DNA from: Fibrobacterota bacterium
GTDB taxonomy: Bacteria; Fibrobacterota; Fibrobacteria; UBA11236
Reading direction: 5' to 3'
DNA length: 55,634 nt
NCBI GenBank assembly: GCA_023249635.1
Contig: JAHFCH010000009.1
Coordinates: 13,717 to 69,350 of the forward strand
The notes under the pieces were generated by a model. It was given only the letters and a program-made list of their open reading frames with translations. It was not told the DNA's origin and searched no databases. This document shows positions 37,060-45,360 of this stretch, in pieces. The stretch's first letter is position 1. The number at the start of each line of letters is the position of its first letter. The position numbers and the translations under genes were made by a program.

Positions 37060-38132
37060 GCGGATATGGTCGGGGCCGGGCCGTTTGGTTAGGTCTGCTC
37101 CTGATCGGCTGCGTCGGCACTGGGCTAGCCCAGGACACCGATACTACCGACCGGCTGGCGAAATTGCCCGCGGAGGCCCCGCCAGGTGATTCCGTTTCGA
37201 CGAAAACCCCTGCGGCGGCTGAGGCGGATGGGGAAATGGAAGAGCTTGGTTTAAGCAGTTTCCGCGACAACTATGTCGGCTATACCTTGGACGACGATGA
37301 TGAGCCCTTCCTGGATTTCACCGTTTCCGTCCGCTACCCGGTCAATTTCTTGGATAAAATGCTTTTCCTGAACCAATTGGTCGGTTGCTTGGGAAGAAAA
37401 ACCGTGAGTAACCAGGCCTACTTCGCATTTTCGGGCCGGTTCGGCCAATATGTCGTCACACGTGAATCCTCTCCGGTCATCGGAAAGCAATTCAATCCAT
37501 TTCTCTACGAGCATTTGCAACGCAGTTTCGGCTCATGGGAATGCCTTGCGAGAATCGGGTATGGCCACGAATCCAACGGACAGGAAGTCGATGATACGGC
37601 CACTTACTACGCCTTCCAAAGGAACTACATCCGCAAGGAAAAAAGCGCCCGCAAGGCAGACTTCGTGAAGGATCTGGTCAGCCGTGGCTGGGATTATATC
37701 GGCATCGACATCGCCGCAACCAATCAGGGACGGTGGGAAATGGGGGCTATTATCAAGGCCTTTCTTTCCAACGGAATCCTCCAAGGGCCTAAGGAGGATT
37801 ATAAGGAGTGGGAAGACAAGTCCGGGATAACCTCAAGCCAACGGAGCCATGTGAACGGCGCGAGATTTTACGCATCCTATCGGGTGCCGAAGGAAGGGGT
37901 TTGGCTTGGGTTGAGCGCGCCTTTCCTGCGACTCTCCTATGAAACGGGAATCTACAAACCGTTCGCCCAGGGCAATTCGATTCGTACCGATGCAGGTCTA
38001 AGGATTTATTCCTTGCCCGTAATTCTATGGTATGCGAAAGGCCACTTGAGTGATCTGGCCCAATTCGGAAAAGAAGTTTCCAGCTATGGATTTGCCCTCG
38101 AGTTGAATTCCTTCAGTACGCCGTTCTTTTGA
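37041..38132 (+). CDS. pldA: Outer-membrane phospholipase A (OmpLA/PldA-like)
   Basis: The 363-residue protein has a signal sequence ('VWLGLLLIGCVGTGLAQ') and OmpLA motifs: the calcium-loop-like 'ESSPVIGKQFNPFLYEH' and the catalytic 'RIGYGHESNGQ' with His176 and Ser178; Asn195 in 'QRNYI' is the probable third member, spaced a few residues further than in E. coli PldA. It would hydrolyse phospholipids in the outer leaflet of the outer membrane. The start (37041 or 37029) lies inside the preceding gene. It closes the island and is the only member with an obvious Sec signal. Confidence 0.82.
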   Translation: MPSGKLSGYGRGRAVWLGLLLIGCVGTGLAQDTDTTDRLAKLPAEAPPGDSVSTKTPAAAEADGEMEELGLSSFRDNYVGYTLDDDDEPFLDFTVSVRYPVNFLDKMLFLNQLVGCLGRKTVSNQAYFAFSGRFGQYVVTRESSPVIGKQFNPFLYEHLQRSFGSWECLARIGYGHESNGQEVDDTATYYAFQRNYIRKEKSARKADFVKDLVSRGWDYIGIDIAATNQGRWEMGAIIKAFLSNGILQGPKEDYKEWEDKSGITSSQRSHVNGARFYASYRVPKEGVWLGLSAPFLRLSYETGIYKPFAQGNSIRTDAGLRIYSLPVILWYAKGHLSDLAQFGKEVSSYGFALELNSFSTPFF

Positions 38133-38158
38133 ATCCATCGGCCAACCAATGGGGTTTT

Positions 38159-38878
38159 CTACCGGTGGAACCATTTAGGTCCGCGGAACGGCGAGGCTTC
38201 CCCGACTTCCGTCACCGCCTTATCGAAGGCCTTGATCCAATCCCGCGGCCCCGGCTTCACCCGATACTCGATGCGGGTCCGGAAGCGGCCCCGCGCGACC
38301 ATGGCCGACGCGGCATAGTCCCAAATCAGGTATCCGCCCTCCAGCATCAGGTAGTGCACGCGTAGCGAACCTCCGAATTTGGGCGCGATGATATCCTCGT
38401 AGTAAGCTTGCGCGACCAAGGGCCCCACCTTCAAGACGAGATCGGCGGCGACACCGTGCTCCGTAAGCCAAGCGCTGTCGGGCGCCGACCAATGCAGGTT
38501 GCCGGGTACCAGGCACGAGCGTAGCGAGTCTCCCACCAGCCTACCCGTAGGCGCAGAGGGTACGCTGTCGGGAACGCGCAGCGGCGTAACGTAATCCAAG
38601 GCGGGAGCCAAGCCTGCATAGAAGCTTTCAGCGAACTCCTGGGCCAATACCAGCGGGGCCGAGAACGCACTATCCCGCGGGAAGGCCGCGGCCACGTCTT
38701 CCGGGTTTTTGACTTCGACTTCGGCGGGGCCGGGCAGGATGACCGCCAAAGACCGGCCCGCATACTCGCGTCCCGGGCGTTGCTTCACGTGGGGATCTCC
38801 GGTGCCGGCGCAAGCCGAGAACAGCCACGCCGCGAGGGCGACCGGGAGCGCTCGGACCGGGGGAAAGGTGATATGCAT
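38159..38878 (-). CDS. Uncharacterised lipoprotein
   Basis: The 239-residue product has a lipoprotein signal ('VALAAWLFSAC') and then 'GREYAGRSLAVILPGPAEVE', 'HGVAADLVLKVGPLVAQAYY' and 'GGYLIWDYAASAMVARGRF', a pattern seen in lipoproteins with a GNA1162/CsgG-like alpha/beta fold, although I cannot assign a family. ATG 38878 has no Shine-Dalgarno but a TATTTT box eight bases upstream, so a leaderless transcript is possible. It is convergent with pldA (26-base gap). Confidence 0.75.
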   Translation of the reverse strand: MHITFPPVRALPVALAAWLFSACAGTGDPHVKQRPGREYAGRSLAVILPGPAEVEVKNPEDVAAAFPRDSAFSAPLVLAQEFAESFYAGLAPALDYVTPLRVPDSVPSAPTGRLVGDSLRSCLVPGNLHWSAPDSAWLTEHGVAADLVLKVGPLVAQAYYEDIIAPKFGGSLRVHYLMLEGGYLIWDYAASAMVARGRFRTRIEYRVKPGPRDWIKAFDKAVTEVGEASPFRGPKWFHR

Positions 38879-38887
38879 TTTGCAAAA

Positions 38888-39038
38888 ATAGTTTCCGGAC
38901 CCCGGGTAACTGCGGCAAGGCCCGGAAAGGCTTGGACTTGGGATCGGGATTGCACTGGATAGACAGCAAGTCAGGGAATGCTCAAGCCGCAAGCGGGTTT
39001 TGAGACTTCCCCAGCCTCTTTGAAGAGCTTGGGTTTTT
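38888..39038 (+). ncRNA. Possible small structured RNA ending in an intrinsic terminator
   Basis: On the plus strand a hairpin (39010-39019 with 39024-39033, one mismatch, loop TTGA) is followed by TTTTT at 39034-39038, yet no plus-strand gene lies directly upstream. A second hairpin (CTCAA...TTGAG) sits just before it, and TGCGGC (38911-38916) can pair with GCCGCA near 38986. The 5' end is a guess. Confidence 0.3.
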
Positions 39039-39126
39039 AGGTGCTAACCCCTTGATTTAAATCTGGATCGGCGATTTTCGGGCGGAGTAGAATCTTCTCT
39101 GCCACGCGCCAACACGACTGGGGAAT

Positions 39127-39594
39127 ATGTTCAAGCGTCCTTCCGACAATAACCTCGCCAACGACTCCTTCGACTGGGGCTTCGAAGCCAATGCCCGCCA
39201 TGCCGCTCCCGCGTTCACCACGCTGCGCCAATTGCTGCAACGGGAACTTCCCGAGGCAGCCGCCCTCTCAGAGACTGCTCTGATCGCCTTGCTCAACGCC
39301 ATCGAGTTCGAATTGCTGCAGCATCGCATCCGGGTGGATTTCCTGGATAGCTTGCCCGCGCGCGTCGCCTATCGCGGCATCCTGCAAATGCTCGACTCGC
39401 CCGTCGAGATGAACGACTCGTCGTACCAGGTCACCCACATCGACGGCTGCGACAGCGCCTGCGAATCCTGCTTCCAACTCGCCCATTGCTCCGTGGCCCG
39501 GGAAATCCTCGGCAACGAGTGGCGCCTGGCGGTGGATCAGGCGGGCATCAATCCCTCGTGGTCGGCCCTTTTCGCGCGGGAAGACGAAGAGTAA
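39127..39594 (+). CDS. Uncharacterised Cys-cluster protein
   Basis: The 155-residue product is not recognised. It is soluble and helical, with a tight Cys cluster near residues 108-121 ('CDSACESCFQLAHC', C-x3-C-x2-C-x5-C) that could hold an Fe-S cluster or zinc. Its N-terminus 'MFKRPSDNNLANDSFDWGFE' is acidic/polar. A weak GGGG precedes the ATG. It stands alone upstream of the palindromic purA leader. Confidence 0.72.
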   Translation: MFKRPSDNNLANDSFDWGFEANARHAAPAFTTLRQLLQRELPEAAALSETALIALLNAIEFELLQHRIRVDFLDSLPARVAYRGILQMLDSPVEMNDSSYQVTHIDGCDSACESCFQLAHCSVAREILGNEWRLAVDQAGINPSWSALFAREDEE

Positions 39595-39664
39595 GACTCC
39601 CTGAAATCTCTGGTTCCTCGACGGGCGTACAGGCCGCTGCCCTGTAATGGCCGCTTCGCCCTTT

Positions 39665-39762
39665 GGCGTCGGGCGTCGGGCGTAAATGCAAGAAAATGCG
39701 CGCATTTTCGCATTTACGCCCGACGCCCAGGCGCATAGCGCCGGGTCGCCCGACGCCCGACG
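39665..39762. promoter_or_regulatory. Nested and alternative palindromes upstream of purA
   Basis: Arms 39671-39700 and 39701-39728 form a long imperfect hairpin (19 outer pairs, a two-base bulge, then the perfect 18-base palindrome 39692-39709). The left arm is a tandem GCGTCGG repeat. A second copy of the right arm at 39747-39762 can pair with 39667-39682 (16 bp), so two structures are mutually exclusive. A small GGCGC-ATA-GCGCC hairpin lies at 39730-39742. Possible attenuator, REP-like element or cruciform. Confidence 0.6.
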
Positions 39763-39890
39763 AACCGCCCCGACAGGCCGCCTTCCCCCCTCCTCCTTCC
39801 CTCCCCGTCTTGCTACCTTTCGCCCCTTGGCCCTTGGGGTTCCACAGGGTCGCGTGCGCGCTTTTTCTGAGTGAGTGGACGGGAAGAATA

Positions 39891-41171
39891 ATGTCGAATC
39901 GAGTGGTAGTGGGCGCCCAATGGGGCGATGAAGGCAAGGCCAAAATCGTGGATTTCCTCACCGAGGAGGCGGATCTCGTGATCCGGTTCCAGGGAGGGGC
40001 CAATGCCGGCCATACCGTCGAAGTCGGGGACCAGAAATTCATCTTCCATCTCATCCCCGCCGGCATCATGCACCCCGGCAAGCAATGCGTGATCGGCAAC
40101 GGCGTGGTGCTCGATCCCGCCCAGGTACTGAACGAGATCGAAGAAGTCCGCGCCAAGGGTTTCGATTTGGATGGCCGCCTCTGGATCGCCGAGAATGCCC
40201 AGGTGGTGCTGCCCTACCATAAGGTGCTGGACCAGTTGAAGGAAAAGGCCGCCGGGGCCGCCGCCATCGGCACCACCGGCCGCGGCATCGGGCCGGCCTA
40301 CTACGACAAGGTGAACCGCAGCGGCATTCGCGTAGCGGACCTGCTTGAGGAAGACACCTTGCGGGACAAGCTGGACAAGCAAGTGGCCGCGCATAACGAA
40401 GTCATCCAGAAGATGTACGGCGGCGAACCGCTGTCGGCGGACGCCATCTTCGCGGACTACCGCGCCCTGGGCCGGCGCCTCAAGCCCTACGTGGCCGATA
40501 CCGTCGCCATCATCAACTCCGCCCTTAAGCAAGGCAAGCGCCTCATCTTCGAGGGCGCGCAAGGCACCGTGCTCGACGTCGACCACGGCACCTATCCCTT
40601 CGTTACCTCCTCCAACACCGTGGCCGCCGCCGCCTGCGTAGGCTCGGGCGTGGGACCCACCGCCGTGAACCAGGTGATCGGCGTCGTCAAGGCGTATACC
40701 ACCCGCGTAGGCAACGGCCCCTTCCCGACGGAAGAGACCGGTGCCGTGGGCAAGGAGCTGCGCAAGATCGGCCATGAATACGGGGCCACCACCGGACGCG
40801 AACGCCGCTGCGGCTGGTTCGACGCCGTACTGGTGCGCCGCGCGGCAATGGTCAACGGACTTACCCATCTGGCCATCACCAAGATGGACGTGATGGACGA
40901 CTTCGACGAGATCAAGGTCTGCACCGCCTACGAGATCGATGGCCGCCGGGTGGAGCATTTCCCCTCGCAAATCTCGGCCCTCGACAAGGTGAAGCCGGTC
41001 TACGAAACCTTGCCGGGATGGAAATCGCCCACGGTGGAGGTCACCGCGTGGAAGGATCTTCCCGAGAAGGCGCGCCAGTACCTGCAGCGGGTGGCCGATT
41101 TGTTGGAAGTACCGATCGGTTTGATTTCGCTGGGGCCCAAGCGGCACCAGACGATCCAGTTGGAAATGTAA
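39891..41171 (+). CDS. purA: Adenylosuccinate synthetase
   Basis: The 426-residue protein shows PurA signatures: the N-terminal 'VVGAQWGDEGKAKIVDFLTE' with the P-loop-like GDEGK, the switch region 'QGGANAGHTV', 'GTTGRGIGPAYYDK', 'FEGAQGTVLDVDHGTYPFVT' and 'TTGRERRCGWFD'. It makes adenylosuccinate from IMP, aspartate and GTP in AMP synthesis. ATG 39891 has GGGAAGA upstream. A Crp-type regulator follows 12 bases after the stop, so the two are probably co-transcribed. Confidence 0.97.
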   Translation: MSNRVVVGAQWGDEGKAKIVDFLTEEADLVIRFQGGANAGHTVEVGDQKFIFHLIPAGIMHPGKQCVIGNGVVLDPAQVLNEIEEVRAKGFDLDGRLWIAENAQVVLPYHKVLDQLKEKAAGAAAIGTTGRGIGPAYYDKVNRSGIRVADLLEEDTLRDKLDKQVAAHNEVIQKMYGGEPLSADAIFADYRALGRRLKPYVADTVAIINSALKQGKRLIFEGAQGTVLDVDHGTYPFVTSSNTVAAAACVGSGVGPTAVNQVIGVVKAYTTRVGNGPFPTEETGAVGKELRKIGHEYGATTGRERRCGWFDAVLVRRAAMVNGLTHLAITKMDVMDDFDEIKVCTAYEIDGRRVEHFPSQISALDKVKPVYETLPGWKSPTVEVTAWKDLPEKARQYLQRVADLLEVPIGLISLGPKRHQTIQLEM

Positions 41172-41183
41172 AGGAGCTATAGC

Positions 41184-41876
41184 ATGGGCCTGAAGAACGA
41201 ACTGCTCAAGGGCGTCGACCTTTTCTCCGCCCTGGACGATAGCCAGCTCGATACCATCGCGTCGATGCTCATCGAGAAAACCTATCGCAAGAGCGATATC
41301 ATCCTGATGGAGGATGACGACACCAATCAGAGCCTGTTCATCATCGCCAAGGGCGAGGTCAAGGTGGTGCTCACCGCCGAAGACGGCCGCGAAGCCATTC
41401 TCGCCTCCCTCAAGGAAGGCGATTTCTTCGGGGAGATGTCCCTGCTCGACGGAGAACCCCGCTCGGCCACGGTGCGCGCGGTGGAAGAATCGCGACTCCT
41501 CACCATCCGCCGTGAGGATTTCCTGCTGGCCATGAAGAAGCAACCGGACCTGGCCCTGACCCTGTTGGCGGAAATGTCCCGCCGCCTGCGTAAATCCAAC
41601 CGGCAGATCAGCTCCTTGGCCCTGATGCGCGTATACGGCCGCGTGGCCGCCACCCTGCTCCAGCTCATGGAAGAACGCGGCGTGCGCACCAAGGCCAAGG
41701 ACGGCACCAGCATAATCATCGTCAAGGAACGCCCCACCCAGCAATTCATCGCGGACATGTCGGGAACCACCCGCGAGACGGTCTCCCGCGTGCTCAATTA
41801 CTTCCAGAAAAAGGGGTATATTGTGATGGACGGCAAAGACCTCCTCATCCTTCAGGAAGAGGAATTGAAAACCTGA
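41184..41876 (+). CDS. Crp/Fnr family regulator with intact cyclic-nucleotide pocket
   Basis: The 230-residue protein has a cyclic-nucleotide-binding domain ('LFIIAKGEVKVVL', then the phosphate-binding cassette 'FFGEMSLLDGEPRSATV' around residues 80-97) and a winged helix ('TQQFIADMSGTTRETVSRVL'). The conserved Glu and Arg of the cassette suggest that cAMP or a related nucleotide binds. AAAGGAG lies before ATG 41184. It is located in a purA-crp-PASTA-TPR run on one strand. Confidence 0.93.
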   Translation: MGLKNELLKGVDLFSALDDSQLDTIASMLIEKTYRKSDIILMEDDDTNQSLFIIAKGEVKVVLTAEDGREAILASLKEGDFFGEMSLLDGEPRSATVRAVEESRLLTIRREDFLLAMKKQPDLALTLLAEMSRRLRKSNRQISSLALMRVYGRVAATLLQLMEERGVRTKAKDGTSIIIVKERPTQQFIADMSGTTRETVSRVLNYFQKKGYIVMDGKDLLILQEEELKT

Positions 41877-41892
41877 AGGGGAGCCCCGTAAC

Positions 41893-42630
41893 GTGTTGGC
41901 CCGCTTTTTCTCCAGACCCTTCTTCCTCGCCGTACTGCTCTGGTTCGTAGCCGGGGCCATCCTCTATCTAATCATCAATTTGGGCGTTATGCCCTACGTG
42001 GCCGGCAAATTCAAAGGCACCGTGCACGTGCCCCAAATGGTCGGCTTGCCCCCCGATCAGGCAAAGGCTATACTGGGAAAGAACGAGCTGATCTACATGC
42101 TGGATTCGACTGGCGATTACTCTACCGATGTCGCCGCCGGACGCATCCTCACCCAGTACCCGGAACCGGGGACGGAGGTCAAAAAAGACCGCCGCATCTG
42201 GGTCAAGATCAGCAAAGGCCTTAAGAGCGTCGAGCTTCCCGCGTTGCGGGGGCTTTCGCTCCGCCAGGCGGAGATCACCTTGCAGCAATTGGGACTCAAG
42301 GTCGGACGCGTACGGGAGGTGCGGAACAGCAACATCCCGGCCGGCGCCGTGATCGGGACTTCGCCCGGGGCCAAGGCCACCTTGGAAAAGGGCCGCGAGG
42401 TGAACATCGAACTTTCCCAAGGCACCGAAGCCGCGCCGGCGGGAATGCCTTCCCTGGTGAATATGTCGTTTGGCCAGGCCAAAGAGAAAATCAAAAGCCT
42501 GGATCTATCCGTAGGCAAGATCACCTATAAGAAAGACGCGCGCAGCCTGCCCAACACGGTGCTTTCCCAATCTCCCGCCGCGGGCGGGGAATACAAGGGA
42601 CGCCCCGTGGATCTGGTCATCTCCAAGTAA
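41893..42630 (+). CDS. Membrane-anchored protein with three PASTA domains
   Basis: The 245-residue protein starts at GTG 41893 (GGGGAG upstream). An N-terminal membrane anchor ('FFLAVLLWFVAGAILYLIIN') is followed by three PASTA repeats (about 44-110, 111-175 and 180-245; 'VPQMVGLPPDQAKAIL', 'LPALRGLSLRQAEITL', 'MPSLVNMSFGQAKEKI'). PASTA domains bind peptidoglycan or muropeptides and usually belong to Ser/Thr kinases or penicillin-binding proteins; here no enzymatic domain is attached. The next gene starts seven bases after the stop. Confidence 0.92.
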   Translation: MLARFFSRPFFLAVLLWFVAGAILYLIINLGVMPYVAGKFKGTVHVPQMVGLPPDQAKAILGKNELIYMLDSTGDYSTDVAAGRILTQYPEPGTEVKKDRRIWVKISKGLKSVELPALRGLSLRQAEITLQQLGLKVGRVREVRNSNIPAGAVIGTSPGAKATLEKGREVNIELSQGTEAAPAGMPSLVNMSFGQAKEKIKSLDLSVGKITYKKDARSLPNTVLSQSPAAGGEYKGRPVDLVISK

Positions 42631-42637
42631 GGAAGCG

Positions 42638-44482
42638 ATGAGGATCGAAACGGCACGGCAGCGCGGCAATGGCGCGGATCCCCGCTTCGCGGGCGCGCGC
42701 TTGGCCGGCCTCGCGGGCATGGCCGCTGCGCTGCTGCTCGGCGCTTGCGCCCCGGCCCAACGCGCCCCGGCCCAGACCTCGGCCCCCGAAGCCAAAAAGG
42801 CCGATGTCCACAACGAGCAACGCGCTTTTATCGCCCATGAGTTTTTCCTGCGCGCGCGTCAGCAGGAGATGGAAGGCAACGATGCCGTCGCCCTCTCCTA
42901 TTACCAGATCGCGTACGAATACGATCCGGACAGCCGCGATCTCTGTTTCCTCCTGACCGATAAGCTCAAGGCCGCGGGCAAGATGGATTCGGCCCAGGTG
43001 ACCGGCCTGCGTTGCCTGGAGCTGAAGGGCAAACCCGACAGCCGCGAATACCAGGCGGTGGCGGAGATTTACCTGCGCAAAGGCGACGTGCCTTCGGCGC
43101 TGGCCTATTACAACAAGGCCGTGGCCCTGGACGATCAGGATAAGGATCTGCTCTACACCCTCGCGACCTTGTACGAAAGCCTCAAGGACATCCCCAAGCA
43201 CGTGGAAGTGATGGAGAAGCTTTTGCCGCGCATCGAATATCCGGTGCGCCTGGTGGAGAAGCAAGGCCAGAACTACCGCCTGCTGGGCAAGATCGACGCC
43301 GTGGCCAGCCTGTATCGCACGGCCTGGGAAAAGACCTCCAACCCCCTGTTCGGCGAGAAGCTGGCGAGCTTCTACGAGGATCAGGAGATGTACGCCAGCC
43401 TGCTGGGCGTGCTCAAGAAGCTGGCGGCCGAGAATCCCGAGAACCTGCATTACGAATTGCAGAAGGCGCGCGCGCATATCCTGGCGGGCAATCCCGATTC
43501 GGACATGATGGCCTACGAGGTCTTGATCAAGAAGAACCCGGAAGAGCGCGAATTCCTTTCGCCCTACGCCAGCCTGCTTTTCGACCGCGGCAAGTACGCC
43601 GAGGCCCGCGAGATTTTCCAGAAGCTGATCAAGGCCCAGCCAGAGAATCCCATCTACCATTTCTTCCTGGGCTCCATCGGCATGGAGCTCAAGGACCGGG
43701 CCTTGGCCGAAGCCGAACTCAAGAAGGCCATCGACCTGGATGGCAAAGTGCCCGAGTACTGGGCCAAGCTGGCCTCGTTCTGGATCCGTGAAGGCCAAGA
43801 GCAGAAGGCCCTGGAGCTGTTGGACAAGATGGGCGAGGGCAAGGACTGGTACGCCTGCTACATCCAAGGGATCGTGTTTACGCAAGTCGCCAAGAAGCTC
43901 GAGGCCGATCAGAAGGCCGTCTCGGAGGCCAAGCCCGGCATGGCCCCGGCCGCGCGCGATACCGGCATCGCGTTCCAGTCCAAGCGTTTCCGCGAGCAGG
44001 GCGTAGGCTATTTCCGTAAGGCGCTGGAACTGGAAGGCAGCAACCGCCGCGTGCTCTTCGAGCTGGGCGTGGCGCTGGAGCAATTGGGCAAGCGCGGCGA
44101 ATCCATCGACGTGATGAAGAAGCTGGTGAAGCTGGATTCGGCCGATGCCACCATCCTCAATTACCTGGGCTACATGCTGGTGGAGGAGAATCGCGAGCTG
44201 GACTACGCGGCGCAATTGATCGATCGCGCGCTGATCTTCGAGCCCGAGAACGGCGCCTTCCTCGATTCCCGCGGATGGTTGTATTACAAGAAGCAGGATT
44301 TCCCCAAGGCTCGCAAATGCATAGAGCAGGCCGTGGCGCATATCCCCCAGGACACCACCATCCTCGAGCATTACGCCCTGATCCTGGAAAAGCTGGGACT
44401 GTCGGACCTCGCCATGGAAAAGTGGCGCCAGATCCTGAAACTCGATCCCACCCACGAGCTGGCCCACCGCAAGGTGAACTAG
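42638..44482 (+). CDS. TPR-repeat lipoprotein
   Basis: The 614-residue lipoprotein (lipobox 'LLGAC' near residue 36) is built almost wholly of tetratricopeptide-like helical repeats, for example 'AVALSYYQIAYEYDPDSRDL', 'VPSALAYYNKAVALDDQDKD' and 'YAEAREIFQKLIKAQPENPI', up to 'LAMEKWRQILKLDPTHELAH'. It probably serves as a periplasmic or outer-membrane scaffold. TAAGGAAG spans the upstream stop. The LolB-like gene follows four bases later, so the two may work together. Confidence 0.9.
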   Translation: MRIETARQRGNGADPRFAGARLAGLAGMAAALLLGACAPAQRAPAQTSAPEAKKADVHNEQRAFIAHEFFLRARQQEMEGNDAVALSYYQIAYEYDPDSRDLCFLLTDKLKAAGKMDSAQVTGLRCLELKGKPDSREYQAVAEIYLRKGDVPSALAYYNKAVALDDQDKDLLYTLATLYESLKDIPKHVEVMEKLLPRIEYPVRLVEKQGQNYRLLGKIDAVASLYRTAWEKTSNPLFGEKLASFYEDQEMYASLLGVLKKLAAENPENLHYELQKARAHILAGNPDSDMMAYEVLIKKNPEEREFLSPYASLLFDRGKYAEAREIFQKLIKAQPENPIYHFFLGSIGMELKDRALAEAELKKAIDLDGKVPEYWAKLASFWIREGQEQKALELLDKMGEGKDWYACYIQGIVFTQVAKKLEADQKAVSEAKPGMAPAARDTGIAFQSKRFREQGVGYFRKALELEGSNRRVLFELGVALEQLGKRGESIDVMKKLVKLDSADATILNYLGYMLVEENRELDYAAQLIDRALIFEPENGAFLDSRGWLYYKKQDFPKARKCIEQAVAHIPQDTTILEHYALILEKLGLSDLAMEKWRQILKLDPTHELAHRKVN

Positions 44483-44485
44483 CCC

Positions 44486-45271
44486 TTGCAGGTCGGACCC
44501 CGTATCCGCATCCCCATGCTGTTGGCCGCCGCGCTCCTGGCAGGCTGCGCCTCGGCACCGCGCTATCCCGCCGGCCGCGCTTTGGTCGACGGGGTAACGC
44601 CTAAGTTTCCCACCCCGCCCCAATCCCTGCGCGCCGAACTGGAACTGACCGCCTTCGGGGGCGGCCGGAAATCCTCCGTCAACGCCGTGTTCTCGTGCGC
44701 GCCCCTCTCGGCCTATAAGCTGGACCTGTTCGGCCTGCCGGGCATGGTGGCGGGGGGATTCCTGTGGAAGCAGGATAAGTGGGATCTGGTGATCTTCGAT
44801 CGCGAGGAATACGTCGAGGGCGAAGGCGAGCACGTCGAGATCGGCAACCTGGGTTTGCGGGAAATCTCCGTGCACGACATGTTCTCGTGGATGTGGGGCG
44901 ATTATTTCCCCGGCGACAGCGCCCGGGAAACCGGACCGCCGCCGGGCTGGGGCCGCGGGGCGGATGGCCGCATCGGGTACCGGGCGCGCGAGGCGTTTTG
45001 GCAGGTGGAACTGGATCCGAAAACCGGGCTACCTTGCGCGGCGGAGCGGGCCGATTCGGCCTTCCGCATCGAGTTCTCCGCCTGGCGCGCCGGGGCCGGG
45101 GCAGCGGCCAAGGAGCGTCCCGTCCCCCGTAAGGTACGCTTATACCGGTACCGCGAGCCGGTGCTGGAGATCAAGGTGAAGTCCGTCGAGGACGATCCGA
45201 ATTGGCGCCGCGAACCCTTCTCCATCAAGATCCCCAAAGGATTCCGCCGGGTCGAGCGCATCCGCGAGTAA
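44486..45271 (+). CDS. LolB/DUF4292-like outer-membrane lipoprotein
   Basis: The 261-residue product has a lipoprotein signal ('MLLAAALLAGCAS') and a body resembling the LolB/LolA-like half-barrel ('LRAELELTAFGGGRKSSVNA', 'APLSAYKLDLFGLPGMVAGG', 'DKWDLVIFDREEYVEGEG'). LolB relatives insert lipoproteins into the outer membrane. The TTG at 44486 supplies a basic n-region before the hydrophobic core and is preferred over ATG 44516, where the signal would be too short. It follows the TPR gene directly. Confidence 0.68.
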   Translation: MQVGPRIRIPMLLAAALLAGCASAPRYPAGRALVDGVTPKFPTPPQSLRAELELTAFGGGRKSSVNAVFSCAPLSAYKLDLFGLPGMVAGGFLWKQDKWDLVIFDREEYVEGEGEHVEIGNLGLREISVHDMFSWMWGDYFPGDSARETGPPPGWGRGADGRIGYRAREAFWQVELDPKTGLPCAAERADSAFRIEFSAWRAGAGAAAKERPVPRKVRLYRYREPVLEIKVKSVEDDPNWRREPFSIKIPKGFRRVERIRE

Positions 45272-45360
45272 GCCGGCGCCCCGCCTTCGGCCTGCCCCGC
45301 GCCTACCCCACCCCGGAGCGAGTTTGTACTTTTGTTTCCCAAAACGATTGTGAACAAGTG

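Noticed and set aside
29934-38132. Type VI secretion effector locus
   Set aside because: No VgrG, PAAR, Hcp or recognisable immunity family is present, so the link cannot be supported from sequence.
39813-41960. 715-codon minus-strand open frame over purA and the Crp gene
   Set aside because: Antisense shadow; the plus strand encodes two unmistakable proteins.
42617-44875. 752-codon minus-strand open frame over the TPR gene
   Set aside because: Antisense shadow of TPR repeats; Leu/Gln/His-rich with no motif.
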